A DNA stretch of 12,271 nt from Kiritimatiellia bacterium (lineage in GTDB: Bacteria; Verrucomicrobiota; Kiritimatiellia; RFP12; UBA1067), in assembly GCA_017959645.1 (NCBI GenBank), contig JAGDAE010000137.1, positions 1 to 12,271 of the forward strand, in the 5' to 3' direction. The position numbers and the translations under genes were made by a program. The notes beneath the pieces were generated by a model, which saw only the letters and a list, made by a program, of their open reading frames with translations, searched no databases and was not told the origin of the DNA. Each line of letters starts with the position of its first letter. Position 1 is the first letter of the stretch. This document shows, piece by piece, positions 1-6,181 of this stretch.

Positions 1-48
1 CAGAATCGCACCAAGCGCAAGACAAACCAGTTTTTCGGTCTTATTCAT
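1..48 (-). CDS. yidC: Membrane protein insertase YidC, N-terminal 16 codons only (partial)
   Basis: An ATG at 48 opens a frame that runs off the window edge. Only MNKTEKLVCLALGAIL is visible: a short charged N-terminus (K3, E5, K6) followed by the beginning of a hydrophobic segment, as expected for the first membrane helix of YidC. The identification rests mainly on position: it directly follows yidD in the rpmH-rnpA-yidD order, where YidC is normally next. Its start overlaps the yidD stop by 8 nt (ATATGAATAA contains both), which suggests translational coupling. YidC inserts and folds inner-membrane proteins with or without SecYEG. Sixteen residues are too few to prove family membership from sequence alone. 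Confidence 0.75.
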   Translation of the reverse strand, partial: MNKTEKLVCLALGAIL

Positions 49-286
49 ATCTTTCGTTCTTCCATTTTCCTTTCGGCGGCACCGGATCGTATCCACTAGC
101 CCCAAACGGATGACATCTCAAAATTCTCCACATCCCCAGCAAGACGCCCTTCAGCGCGCCGTGGGTATCCAGCGCTTCAATCATGTAGTTCGAGCAACTC
201 GGCTCGAACCTGCACGCGCCGCCCATCAGCGGAGAGAGCACGATCTGATACCCCCTCACGAGCGCGACGAGCGCCTTGCGCACCAA
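41..286 (-). CDS. yidD: Membrane protein insertion efficiency factor YidD
   Basis: This is an 81-residue protein of the YidD family, small membrane-associated proteins that assist YidC-dependent insertion. Family hallmarks are visible: an amphipathic N-terminal stretch (LVALVRGYQIVLSPL), the Cys motif CRFEPSCSNY, a helix ending in GMWRILRCHPF, and the tail GYDPVP. No ATG precedes the conserved region closely. The likely start is TTG at 286 or the adjacent GTG at 283, with GGAGG at 298-294 (7 or 10 nt away). The frame stays open to an ATG at 352, but that would add 22 residues that merely overlay rnpA. The start lies inside the 3' end of rnpA (about 31 nt overlap) and the stop lies inside the yidC start, so all three are probably translated in a coupled way. 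The choice between TTG and GTG is unresolved. Confidence 0.93.
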   Translation of the reverse strand: MVRKALVALVRGYQIVLSPLMGGACRFEPSCSNYMIEALDTHGALKGVLLGMWRILRCHPFGASGYDPVPPKGKWKNERYE

Positions 287-594
287 AGAATCTCCTCCAT
301 CGTCTCGCGCACATTCTTGCCCGCGATACCGCGCTTCGCGACGAAAATCCAATCCGTCGCCTCAGGCATCGCCCCGTCCTTGACCGCAAGCCTGAACGCC
401 TCGCGCATCAGACGCTTCGCGCGGTTGCGGTCCACAGCGTCGTGAAAGGTCTTTTTTGAAACGACGACGCCGGCCTGCCGGTCGGCGTCCTTGTCGCTGA
501 GATACCACGCCACGAGGAGACGTCCCCGCACGGAACGCCCCCGGTCGAAGATACGCCTGTACTTCGCGCCGGGGAGCCGCGTGGACACCGTCAT
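256..594 (-). CDS. rnpA: Ribonuclease P protein component
   Basis: This 112-residue protein is the normal size for RnpA, the basic subunit that binds the RNase P RNA and helps it remove the 5' leader from pre-tRNAs. The signature RNR helix is clear at residues 53-68 (AVDRNRAKRLMREAFR, with R56-N57-R58). The earlier segment GVVVSKKTF (42-50) matches the conserved central strand, and DWIFVAKRG (81-89) the late conserved strand. The ATG at 594 lies 4 nt after the rpmH stop, so the pair is co-transcribed and probably translationally coupled. The C-terminal end carries the yidD ribosome binding site. No RNase P RNA gene was found in this window. Confidence 0.96.
   Translation of the reverse strand: MTVSTRLPGAKYRRIFDRGRSVRGRLLVAWYLSDKDADRQAGVVVSKKTFHDAVDRNRAKRLMREAFRLAVKDGAMPEATDWIFVAKRGIAGKNVRETMEEILWCARRSSRS
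294..298 (-). promoter_or_regulatory. Shine-Dalgarno site for yidD inside rnpA
   Basis: GGAGG on the minus strand falls within the last codons of rnpA and lies 7 nt before TTG (286) and 10 nt before GTG (283). It is what places the yidD start within rnpA and not at the upstream ATG at 352. Confidence 0.75.
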
Positions 595-598
595 CCCC

Positions 599-736
599 TC
601 AAACCTGGGTCAGACGCTTGCGTCCCTTCGCGCGACGGGCCGCGAGCACCTTGCGTCCGCCCTTCGTCGCCTTGCGGGCGCGATAGCCGATCTTCCTTTT
701 CCTCTTGATCTTCGAGGGCTGCCATGTCATCTTCAT
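599..736 (-). CDS. rpmH: Large ribosomal subunit protein bL34
   Basis: A 45-residue, highly basic protein. It begins MKMTWQPSKIKRKRKIGYRA and ends RRAKGRKRL followed by TQV, the standard L34 pattern (PS-x-x-KR-x-R-x-x-G-x-x-R and the KGRKRL tail). Two in-frame ATGs exist, at 736 and 730. The first is preferred because AAGGAA lies 9-10 nt upstream of it, while the second would be about 16 nt away. L34 is an early-assembling small protein of the 50S subunit. It heads the rpmH-rnpA-yidD-yidC cluster and is driven by the strong promoter at 772-801. Confidence 0.97.
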   Translation of the reverse strand: MKMTWQPSKIKRKRKIGYRARKATKGGRKVLAARRAKGRKRLTQV

Positions 737-771
737 GTTTCTGTGTTCCTTTCGACTGAAAAACGGCGCGT

Positions 772-801
772 ATTATATCATAACTCGCCGCGGGCGGTCA
801 A
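772..801 (-). promoter_or_regulatory. Sigma-70 type promoter for rpmH-rnpA-yidD-yidC
   Basis: On the minus strand TTGACC (801-796) and TATAAT (777-772) are separated by 18 nt. A TGA just before TATAAT gives an extended -10 (TGn). Transcription would start near position 765, giving a leader of about 30 nt before the rpmH ATG at 736, with a Shine-Dalgarno in it. The -35 begins only about 11 nt beyond the stop codon of the upstream permease gene. No terminator separates them, so read-through from the gatB operon is also likely. Confidence 0.88.
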
Positions 802-811
802 CCCCGCGCGT

Positions 812-1900
812 TCAGGCGACGAGACGGGATTCGCGGCGCGGATCGAACGCATCACGCAGCCCCTCTCCGACGAGAACGGCGAGCATCATGACCGCGAAAA
901 GAGCGAGCGACGGGAATACCACGAGCCACCATGCTCCGCGGTGTTCCTGCGCCTCCTGGAGCAGTTCCCCGCAGGACGGCGTCATCGGCGGCAGCCCGAA
1001 ACCGAGAAAATCGAGCGCCGCGAGCGACCCGATCGCGCCCATGAGCAGAAACGGGAAAAGCGTCACGAGCGGCGTGAGCGCGTTGGGCAAAATCTCGCCG
1101 AAGATTATCGCGAGCGCCCCCTTGCCCTCGACCCGCGCCGCGTCCACGAAAGTCGCGCCGCGAAGACGCAGGAATTCCGCCCGCGCGTAGCAGCTTACCG
1201 TTATCCAGTTGAAGATCGCGTAGCAGATCAGCAGCACCGTGAAGCTCCGCCCGGTCGTAGAGCCGATGAAAATCATCACGTAGAGAAACGGAATCGCGCT
1301 CCAGATTTCGGTGAAGCGCTGGCAGAGGATGTCGACCACGCCGCCGAAATACCCCTCGATCGCACCGAAGACGAGCCCGATCAGCATCCCGCTCAGAGTC
1401 AGCAAAACCCCGAACAGCAGCGCGATTCTCAGCCCGTGCACCACCCGTGCGTAGACGTCCCGCCCGCCCGCGTCGATCCCGAACGGATGGCCGGGGCACG
1501 GCCTGAACGGAAACGACACCTCTTCAGGCTCGAGCCTGCTCTCGACGGCCGCGGCCGAAATCTTCGGCTCCATGTAGACGCGAGCGTAGCCGGGGCGCCT
1601 AGTGCGGCGGATCACATAGCCGGATTCGTCGTATTCGGCCGGGCCTTCGTAGTCTACGACCGTCCCGTCGTCTAGAATCGAATAGCGTATCGCCTTGGAG
1701 TCGTAGCTGCGCTCGATTCTGCACTCGCGGTACGGCTCCAGCTCGGCCGTGTCCACGACCGCCCGCGGATCGCAGGGGCAGACGATGTCCGCCGCCATCG
1801 AAAAGACGGTCAGCGCCGAGAATGCGATGAAAGACCACCATGCCCGGCGGTTCCGGCGAAAAGAACGGAGGCGACGGACGGTTATCGGCGAAAGTTTCAT
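812..1900 (-). CDS. yejE: ABC transporter inner-membrane permease, YejE/OppC type
   Basis: A 362-residue membrane subunit of a binding-protein-dependent importer of the peptide/opine/nickel (OppBC/DppBC) group, most like YejE. After a basic N-terminus and one helix (22-40) comes a hydrophilic periplasmic insertion of about 100 residues (44-140). This is followed by HPFGIDAGGRDVYARVVHGL (138-157), the typical OppC-type segment, then about five helices. The EAA loop that contacts the ATPase is at about 245-275 (DAARVEGKGALAIIFGEILPN). The segment LDFLGFGLPP (296-305) is also family-typical. The ATG at 1900 overlaps the stop of the partner permease (ATGA). A further 46 residues could be read upstream, but they overlay the previous gene. 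Which solute is carried cannot be read from the sequence; peptides or oligosaccharides are possible. Confidence 0.88.
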   Translation of the reverse strand: MKLSPITVRRLRSFRRNRRAWWSFIAFSALTVFSMAADIVCPCDPRAVVDTAELEPYRECRIERSYDSKAIRYSILDDGTVVDYEGPAEYDESGYVIRRTRRPGYARVYMEPKISAAAVESRLEPEEVSFPFRPCPGHPFGIDAGGRDVYARVVHGLRIALLFGVLLTLSGMLIGLVFGAIEGYFGGVVDILCQRFTEIWSAIPFLYVMIFIGSTTGRSFTVLLICYAIFNWITVSCYARAEFLRLRGATFVDAARVEGKGALAIIFGEILPNALTPLVTLFPFLLMGAIGSLAALDFLGFGLPPMTPSCGELLQEAQEHRGAWWLVVFPSLALFAVMMLAVLVGEGLRDAFDPRRESRLVA

Positions 1901-2916
1901 TTCCGCGCAAAATCGATTCGCGGATCGATTACCGTATAAAGGATGTCCGAAACGAGATTGCCAGCAAGCTGAAAGACCGAGGTGAGAGCGAGCAGCGCGA
2001 GAAACACGGCGTAGTCGCGTCCGACCAGAGCGTCCCACGAAAGCCGCCCCATGCCGGGAATCTCGAATATCGACTCGATGATTATCGAACCTGCGAACAT
2101 CAAGGCGAGCACCGAACCGAATCCCGTCGCCACCGGAATAAGCGCGTTACGCAACGCATGGCACCAGATCGCCCGGCGACGGGTCGCACCCTTCGCGATG
2201 ACAGTACGCACGTAATCGGCCGAAATCTGGTCGAGCAGCGAATTCTTCATCAGCATGGTCAGCATCGCGAACGAACCCGCCACGTAGCACACGCAGGGAA
2301 GAACCATATGCCACGCGCGGTCGAGGAAGAATTCCATGAAAGCCGGCGGAACGTCGAAGTCACCAGAGATGCCGCCCGACGGGAAGATACCGGCGCTTTT
2401 GAGCATCAGCGCCAGCGCGAACGAGGGTATCGCGTAGGCCACGAACACGACCACGCTCGAGGCGGCGTCGAACGCGCTGCGGTTTCGCACCGCTTTCGCG
2501 ATTCCGAGCGGAATGCAGATGAGATAGGTAAGCACGAACGAGGTCACGCCGAACCAGAGCGAAACCGGTATGCGCGAGCGGATGAGTTCCCACGCCGTCC
2601 TGTCCGGATAGTCATAGCTCGGTAGCGACAGCCCCATGCGGTTGGAAACCAGCCAGTCGAAATACTGCCGCAGCAGCGGCTTGTCGAATCCGAACTGCGC
2701 CTCGAGCTGCTTGCGGTACGCGTCGCTCGCCTGCGCGGAATTGGCGCGGGAACCGGCCGCCTCGCCTTGCGCCGACATCCCCTTCAGGCGCATCAGCCGC
2801 ATTTCGACCGGACCTCCCGGCAGAAACCTCGTCAGCGCGAAACATACGACCGTGATCCCGAGAAACGTCGGTATCGCGATCAGCAGACGCCTGCATACGT
2901 ATCTAAGGCGCGGCAA
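1897..2916 (-). CDS. yejB: ABC transporter inner-membrane permease, YejB/OppB type
   Basis: A 339-residue permease. The start is TTG at 2916, chosen because AAGGAG lies 9 nt upstream and because the resulting N-terminus (MPRLRYVCRRLLIAIPTFLG) aligns with the usual OppB/YejB beginning, RRLL-x-x-IPT-x-x-G. The first helix (about 11-29) ends in FALTRFLPGGPVE, a family hallmark. Next comes a periplasmic section with AQFGFDKPLLRQYFDWL (73-89), then further helices. The EAA loop is at about 234-262 (DYVRTVIAKGATRRRAIWCH). The C-terminus has IIESIFEIPGMGRL and DPRID, both standard. The first 14 nt overlap the end of the GH78 gene. It forms a heterodimer with the next gene. No ATPase or binding-protein gene is present in the window, so the complete transporter needs partners encoded elsewhere. 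Confidence 0.88.
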   Translation of the reverse strand: MPRLRYVCRRLLIAIPTFLGITVVCFALTRFLPGGPVEMRLMRLKGMSAQGEAAGSRANSAQASDAYRKQLEAQFGFDKPLLRQYFDWLVSNRMGLSLPSYDYPDRTAWELIRSRIPVSLWFGVTSFVLTYLICIPLGIAKAVRNRSAFDAASSVVVFVAYAIPSFALALMLKSAGIFPSGGISGDFDVPPAFMEFFLDRAWHMVLPCVCYVAGSFAMLTMLMKNSLLDQISADYVRTVIAKGATRRRAIWCHALRNALIPVATGFGSVLALMFAGSIIIESIFEIPGMGRLSWDALVGRDYAVFLALLALTSVFQLAGNLVSDILYTVIDPRIDFARK

Positions 2917-5035
2917 CGACCTCCACTCCTTCGGGGACTTCGTACTCGAACCGCACGTCGCCGTTTCCGTCGCGGGTCCATCCGGCCCTGACCGTTCCGC
3001 GCGGAGTATCCACGCTGGCGAAGAACCTGCCGACTCCATCGACGAACGCCGGGAGGAAAGCGACTTTCTCGAATCCTGGACCGGCCGGCACGATTCCCGC
3101 AACGTATTCGAACGCCCACGCCAGCGGATCGGCGTACATCACGTGGTTGTGGGACGAGCCTCCGTCCCAGTTTTCCCAAAGCGTGTCCTCGCCGCCCTCG
3201 AACCAGAACTGGTAGCCGGGATACTCCTTCTGGACGAGAATCTTCCACGCGTCGCCGGCGAAACCGAAATCCGAAAGCGCCCGCAGAACCCACTTGCCGC
3301 CGAGTATCCCGTAGTCGACCTTGTGGCCGCCCGCACGCACGATTTCGCAGAGCCGCTCCGCGACCTTCATCTCTTCGCCGTCAACGCAAAGTCCCTTGAA
3401 ATAGAGCGGCGCCGCCTGGCAGGTCATCAGCCCGTTGCCGTAGACACCGTCGCCGCGGTAGAACTCGCGGTTGAACGCCGACTTGATTTCCCCGGCACGC
3501 TTTTCGAAACGCGCCGCGGCGTCTTCCTCGCCGAACAGCTCCGCCCATTTCGCCGCCTCCCGGTTGAACCAGTAGAGATACGCGGTGTCGGTGAAGCGAA
3601 CGTCGGGCTTGTGGCTCTCGTCGACCGGACACCAATCGCCGAGCCCGTAGCCGATCAGCCCGTCCCTCCCGACTTTGGTCTCGATGAACCCGAGGTAGCG
3701 CTTCATCGCCGGATACGCATCGCGCGCGGTCTCGAGATCGCCGCGATACCGGTACAGACAGCGCGGAATCTCGAAAAGAAGCGCGTCCCACGCCGGACCC
3801 GAACCCCAGCCGAAACCGAAAGAGTCGGAATGCGGCAGCACGCACGGAACCGCCCCGTTCGGATACTGAGAATCGAGCATCATCCGCAGAAAATGCCGGT
3901 AGCCTTCCGCCGAATCGAAACACCACACCCCGGTCTCCGCCGCCAGCTGCGCATCGCCGGTCCAGCCGTTCTGCTCGCGGTGCGGGCAGTCGGTGGGGAT
4001 GCCGACGAAGTTGGAAAACCAGCTACGAACCGCCGCATCCTGAAAGCGGACGAAAGGTTCGCTGTCGGTCTCTATCGCCCCGGTGCGCGCGATGCCGGAA
4101 TGGACGAAGCACTGGCTGATCGACTTGATCTCCGCTTTGCCCTCGATCGCAACCAGAGCGTACTTGAAGCCATGGTAGGCGAAACGCGGATGCCAGGTTT
4201 CGTCCGCCCCGCCGGCGAGAACGTAGATGTCACGATGGTTCTTGTAGACGCGGGAGAGATTGAAGCAGTTGATGTAGCCCTTGAGACCGCCCGACCCGTC
4301 CAGCGATTCGTCGTAGTCGATGGTCACCTTTGCTCCGCGCTCCCCGGAGACTTTGATTTCGCACCAGCCAGAAACGTTGTGCGGAAACTCGTAAAGCGTC
4401 GCACCGTCCGCGAGGACCAACGTTTTCACCGGTTCATGGCGTTCAAACACCCTGCACGGCGGCGCATCCTCAGGCGAAATCTCCATCGGCGGACCGTACA
4501 GCAGCGGCGTGACCGGCCGTTCCGGGGCGTCAGGCCTTGCGGCGTCGTAATGCTCACCGTATCTCCACTGGCTGAACGTCACGCGCGAATCGCGGCACGT
4601 CCAGTTTTCATCCGTCGCGAACGCGACTTCGCCGTCCAGCTTCAGCGAGCCGAAGATCATCGGTCCCATCCGCCAGGCGACGGAATGCCATGCGGCGTTT
4701 TCGAAGCCCCAGCCTTCGGTGTTCACGCTCCACGTGCCGTTCCCGGTCAGAACCGAGATTTCGTTCTCGCCGGCCTTGAGAAGCGCCGTTATGTCCCGGC
4801 AGACCGACGAAACGCGCACGTCCGGCTGGCACGTTACCGGGCACAGAACCTCGTAGCCGGCCTTTTCGCCGTTGACGTACAGTTCGTGGAAGCCGGTGCT
4901 CGCAATCGTCATTTCGGCGCGTTGCGGAACGGCGTCGAGCGTGAAGCGGCGTATGAACTCCGGCGTCGCGTTGGTTATCGAATACTTCTCCCCGGCCGAC
5001 AGCCAGGCGATCGCCAGAACCGTAAATACGCCCAT
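2903..5035 (-). CDS. Glycoside hydrolase family 78, alpha-L-rhamnosidase
   Basis: A 710-residue enzyme expected to release terminal alpha-L-rhamnose from plant polysaccharides or glycosides by an inverting mechanism. N-terminal beta-sandwich domains occupy about 1-320 (FIRRFTL, FHELYVNGEKAGYEVLCP and YDESLDGSGGLKGY are typical). An (alpha/alpha)6 barrel follows (about 325-640), then a C-terminal beta domain. The barrel carries DCPHREQNGWTGDAQ at 349-363. Its D349, E354 and D361 have the same spacing as D567, E572 and D579 reported for Bacillus RhaB. E621 in GGEDTLWENWDG fits the fourth catalytic position. The ATG at 5035 follows GGGAGGT by 5 nt and the trmJ stop by 1 nt; an ATG at 5092 lies inside trmJ. 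The N-terminus (MGVFTVLAIAWLSAG) is hydrophobic but lacks basic residues, and AWLSAG fits the start of the first GH78 domain, so a cytoplasmic enzyme acting on imported oligosaccharides is as likely as a secreted one. Confidence 0.93.
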   Translation of the reverse strand: MGVFTVLAIAWLSAGEKYSITNATPEFIRRFTLDAVPQRAEMTIASTGFHELYVNGEKAGYEVLCPVTCQPDVRVSSVCRDITALLKAGENEISVLTGNGTWSVNTEGWGFENAAWHSVAWRMGPMIFGSLKLDGEVAFATDENWTCRDSRVTFSQWRYGEHYDAARPDAPERPVTPLLYGPPMEISPEDAPPCRVFERHEPVKTLVLADGATLYEFPHNVSGWCEIKVSGERGAKVTIDYDESLDGSGGLKGYINCFNLSRVYKNHRDIYVLAGGADETWHPRFAYHGFKYALVAIEGKAEIKSISQCFVHSGIARTGAIETDSEPFVRFQDAAVRSWFSNFVGIPTDCPHREQNGWTGDAQLAAETGVWCFDSAEGYRHFLRMMLDSQYPNGAVPCVLPHSDSFGFGWGSGPAWDALLFEIPRCLYRYRGDLETARDAYPAMKRYLGFIETKVGRDGLIGYGLGDWCPVDESHKPDVRFTDTAYLYWFNREAAKWAELFGEEDAAARFEKRAGEIKSAFNREFYRGDGVYGNGLMTCQAAPLYFKGLCVDGEEMKVAERLCEIVRAGGHKVDYGILGGKWVLRALSDFGFAGDAWKILVQKEYPGYQFWFEGGEDTLWENWDGGSSHNHVMYADPLAWAFEYVAGIVPAGPGFEKVAFLPAFVDGVGRFFASVDTPRGTVRAGWTRDGNGDVRFEYEVPEGVEVVAAP
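2926..2931 (-). promoter_or_regulatory. Shine-Dalgarno site deciding the TTG start of yejB
   Basis: AAGGAG on the minus strand, inside the last codons of the GH78 gene, lies 9 nt before TTG 2916. No ATG or GTG is available between this site and the conserved first helix of the permease. Confidence 0.65.
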
Positions 5036-5036
5036 T

Positions 5037-5774
5037 TCAGACCTCCCGTCTGCCGCCTTTGGCCGCCCACACCGCCTGGCGAGCCACCCCAAGCATAAGC
5101 GCGGCGTCGTCTTTGGTGACGACTCCGCGCGAAAACACGCGGTGGAACCCCTGCATGAAATGGTCGGACTGCTCCGGCTTCATGAAACCGATTTCGACCA
5201 GCATGTTCGCCCAGTTTTTGACGAGCTGCATCTTCTGCGCCTGCGGGGCCGGAGGCGCCTTCTCGCGAGGCGACAGGTATCTTCCCGAAGCGGTGAAAAG
5301 TTCGTAGCAGGTGACGAGAACCGCTTGCGCGAGATTTATCGAAGTGTACCCTTCGTCGACCGGAATCCGTATGAGATGGGTGCACTGCGCTATTTCTTCG
5401 TTGAGAAGCCCCTTGTCTTCGCGCCCGAACACCAGCGCGACCGGACCCGTCTCGGCGATCGAGAGAATGTCGGCGGCGCAATCCCTCGGCGCGCGCACGT
5501 GCTGCCGGTAGAGTCCCTCGCGCGCCGTCGTTCCGACGACCGCGACGCAGTCGGCGACCGCCTCCTCCATCGTCGCGAACTCTTTGCGCGCGTTCATCAC
5601 GTCCGTCGCGTGCACCGCCATCCGCTCGCCCTCGTCCCAGCCGTTCTGCAGATTCGGCGCGGCGAGGCGGAGATTGCGTATCCCCATGTTCGCCATCGCT
5701 CGGCAGGCCGAGCCGACGTTGCCGGTGTAGAGCGTCCCGACCAGCACGACGCTGATGTTGTCGAGCGCGTTCAA
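5037..5774 (-). CDS. trmJ: tRNA (cytidine/uridine-2'-O-)-methyltransferase, TrmJ type (SPOUT)
   Basis: A 245-residue SPOUT-class methyltransferase, expected to 2'-O-methylate residue 32 in the anticodon loop of certain tRNAs using S-adenosylmethionine. All three SPOUT motifs are visible. Motif 1 is YTGNVGSACRAMANMGIRNL (16-35), with the catalytic-type N-x-G-S-x-x-R. Motif 2 is ALVFGREDKGLLNEEI, the trefoil-knot SAM site. Motif 3 is GYTSINLAQAVLVTCYEL. A C-terminal extension (about 165-245) matches the helical extension of TrmJ better than that of TrmL. The start is TTG at 5774 with AAGGAG 4 nt upstream, overlapping the stop of the lipoprotein gene (TTGA). No ATG occurs before the conserved core. 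Modification at position 32 specifically is inferred from family resemblance. Confidence 0.9.
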   Translation of the reverse strand: MNALDNISVVLVGTLYTGNVGSACRAMANMGIRNLRLAAPNLQNGWDEGERMAVHATDVMNARKEFATMEEAVADCVAVVGTTAREGLYRQHVRAPRDCAADILSIAETGPVALVFGREDKGLLNEEIAQCTHLIRIPVDEGYTSINLAQAVLVTCYELFTASGRYLSPREKAPPAPQAQKMQLVKNWANMLVEIGFMKPEQSDHFMQGFHRVFSRGVVTKDDAALMLGVARQAVWAAKGGRREV

Positions 5775-6181
5775 AACTCTCCTTTCTTCGGACCCTGGCA
5801 GATCACCCCGTTGTACACTTCGAGATAGTCGCTCTTGTCCTCAGTCCTGAGAAACACCGCGCAGGTTATGCCGTTAGCATAGAACATCCACTCCCCGTTG
5901 TTGGTGCGGTACATGGTTCCCGTCTGCAGCGGATTCATGCACTCCCACGCGAGAAAGCTATCGCCGTCCGGTAGCGTTACCTTGACCTTGAGATGCGAAC
6001 GCATCGTCATCTCCTTGCCGTTCGGCGCGACGAAGGTCGATTCATGCTCCTTCATGTCGCGCCCGTAGTCGACGGCGACAATGTTGCCGTCCTCGTCGGT
6101 GAATAGCGACGACTGCAGCGGCGTGAACGACGTGCAGCCGGCCAGAAGCGCGAAAATCGCCGCAAACGCCGCCAGCCTCAT
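5771..6181 (-). CDS. Small lipoprotein of unknown function
   Basis: A 136-residue protein with a clear lipoprotein signal peptide: MRLAAFAAIFALLAGC, lipobox L13-A14-G15-C16. Cleavage by signal peptidase II would leave a lipid-modified Cys16. Residue +2 is Thr, not Asp, which in enterobacteria would send it to the outer membrane. The mature part (17-136) is mostly predicted beta, with runs such as GNIVAVDYGRDM, VKVTLPDGDSFLAWEC and NGEWMFYANG, and contains Cys81, Cys107 and Cys128. I do not recognise the family. The ATG overlaps the gatB stop (ATGA) and the stop overlaps the trmJ start, so it is translated as part of that operon. A 6-bp hairpin (6202-6187) sits just upstream of the ATG. Its position between two tRNA-related genes does not suggest a role. 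Confidence 0.85.
   Translation of the reverse strand: MRLAAFAAIFALLAGCTSFTPLQSSLFTDEDGNIVAVDYGRDMKEHESTFVAPNGKEMTMRSHLKVKVTLPDGDSFLAWECMNPLQTGTMYRTNNGEWMFYANGITCAVFLRTEDKSDYLEVYNGVICQGPKKGEF

Noticed and set aside
491..1675. Long plus-strand open frame of 394 codons
   Set aside because: Antisense to rnpA, rpmH and yejE. Its Arg/Glu/Asp/His-rich, low-complexity product is typical of a shadow frame in GC-rich DNA.
2636..5098. 820-codon plus-strand open frame
   Set aside because: Antisense to the well-supported GH78 gene with all catalytic motifs; no domain recognised and Arg/Val/Ala-biased composition.
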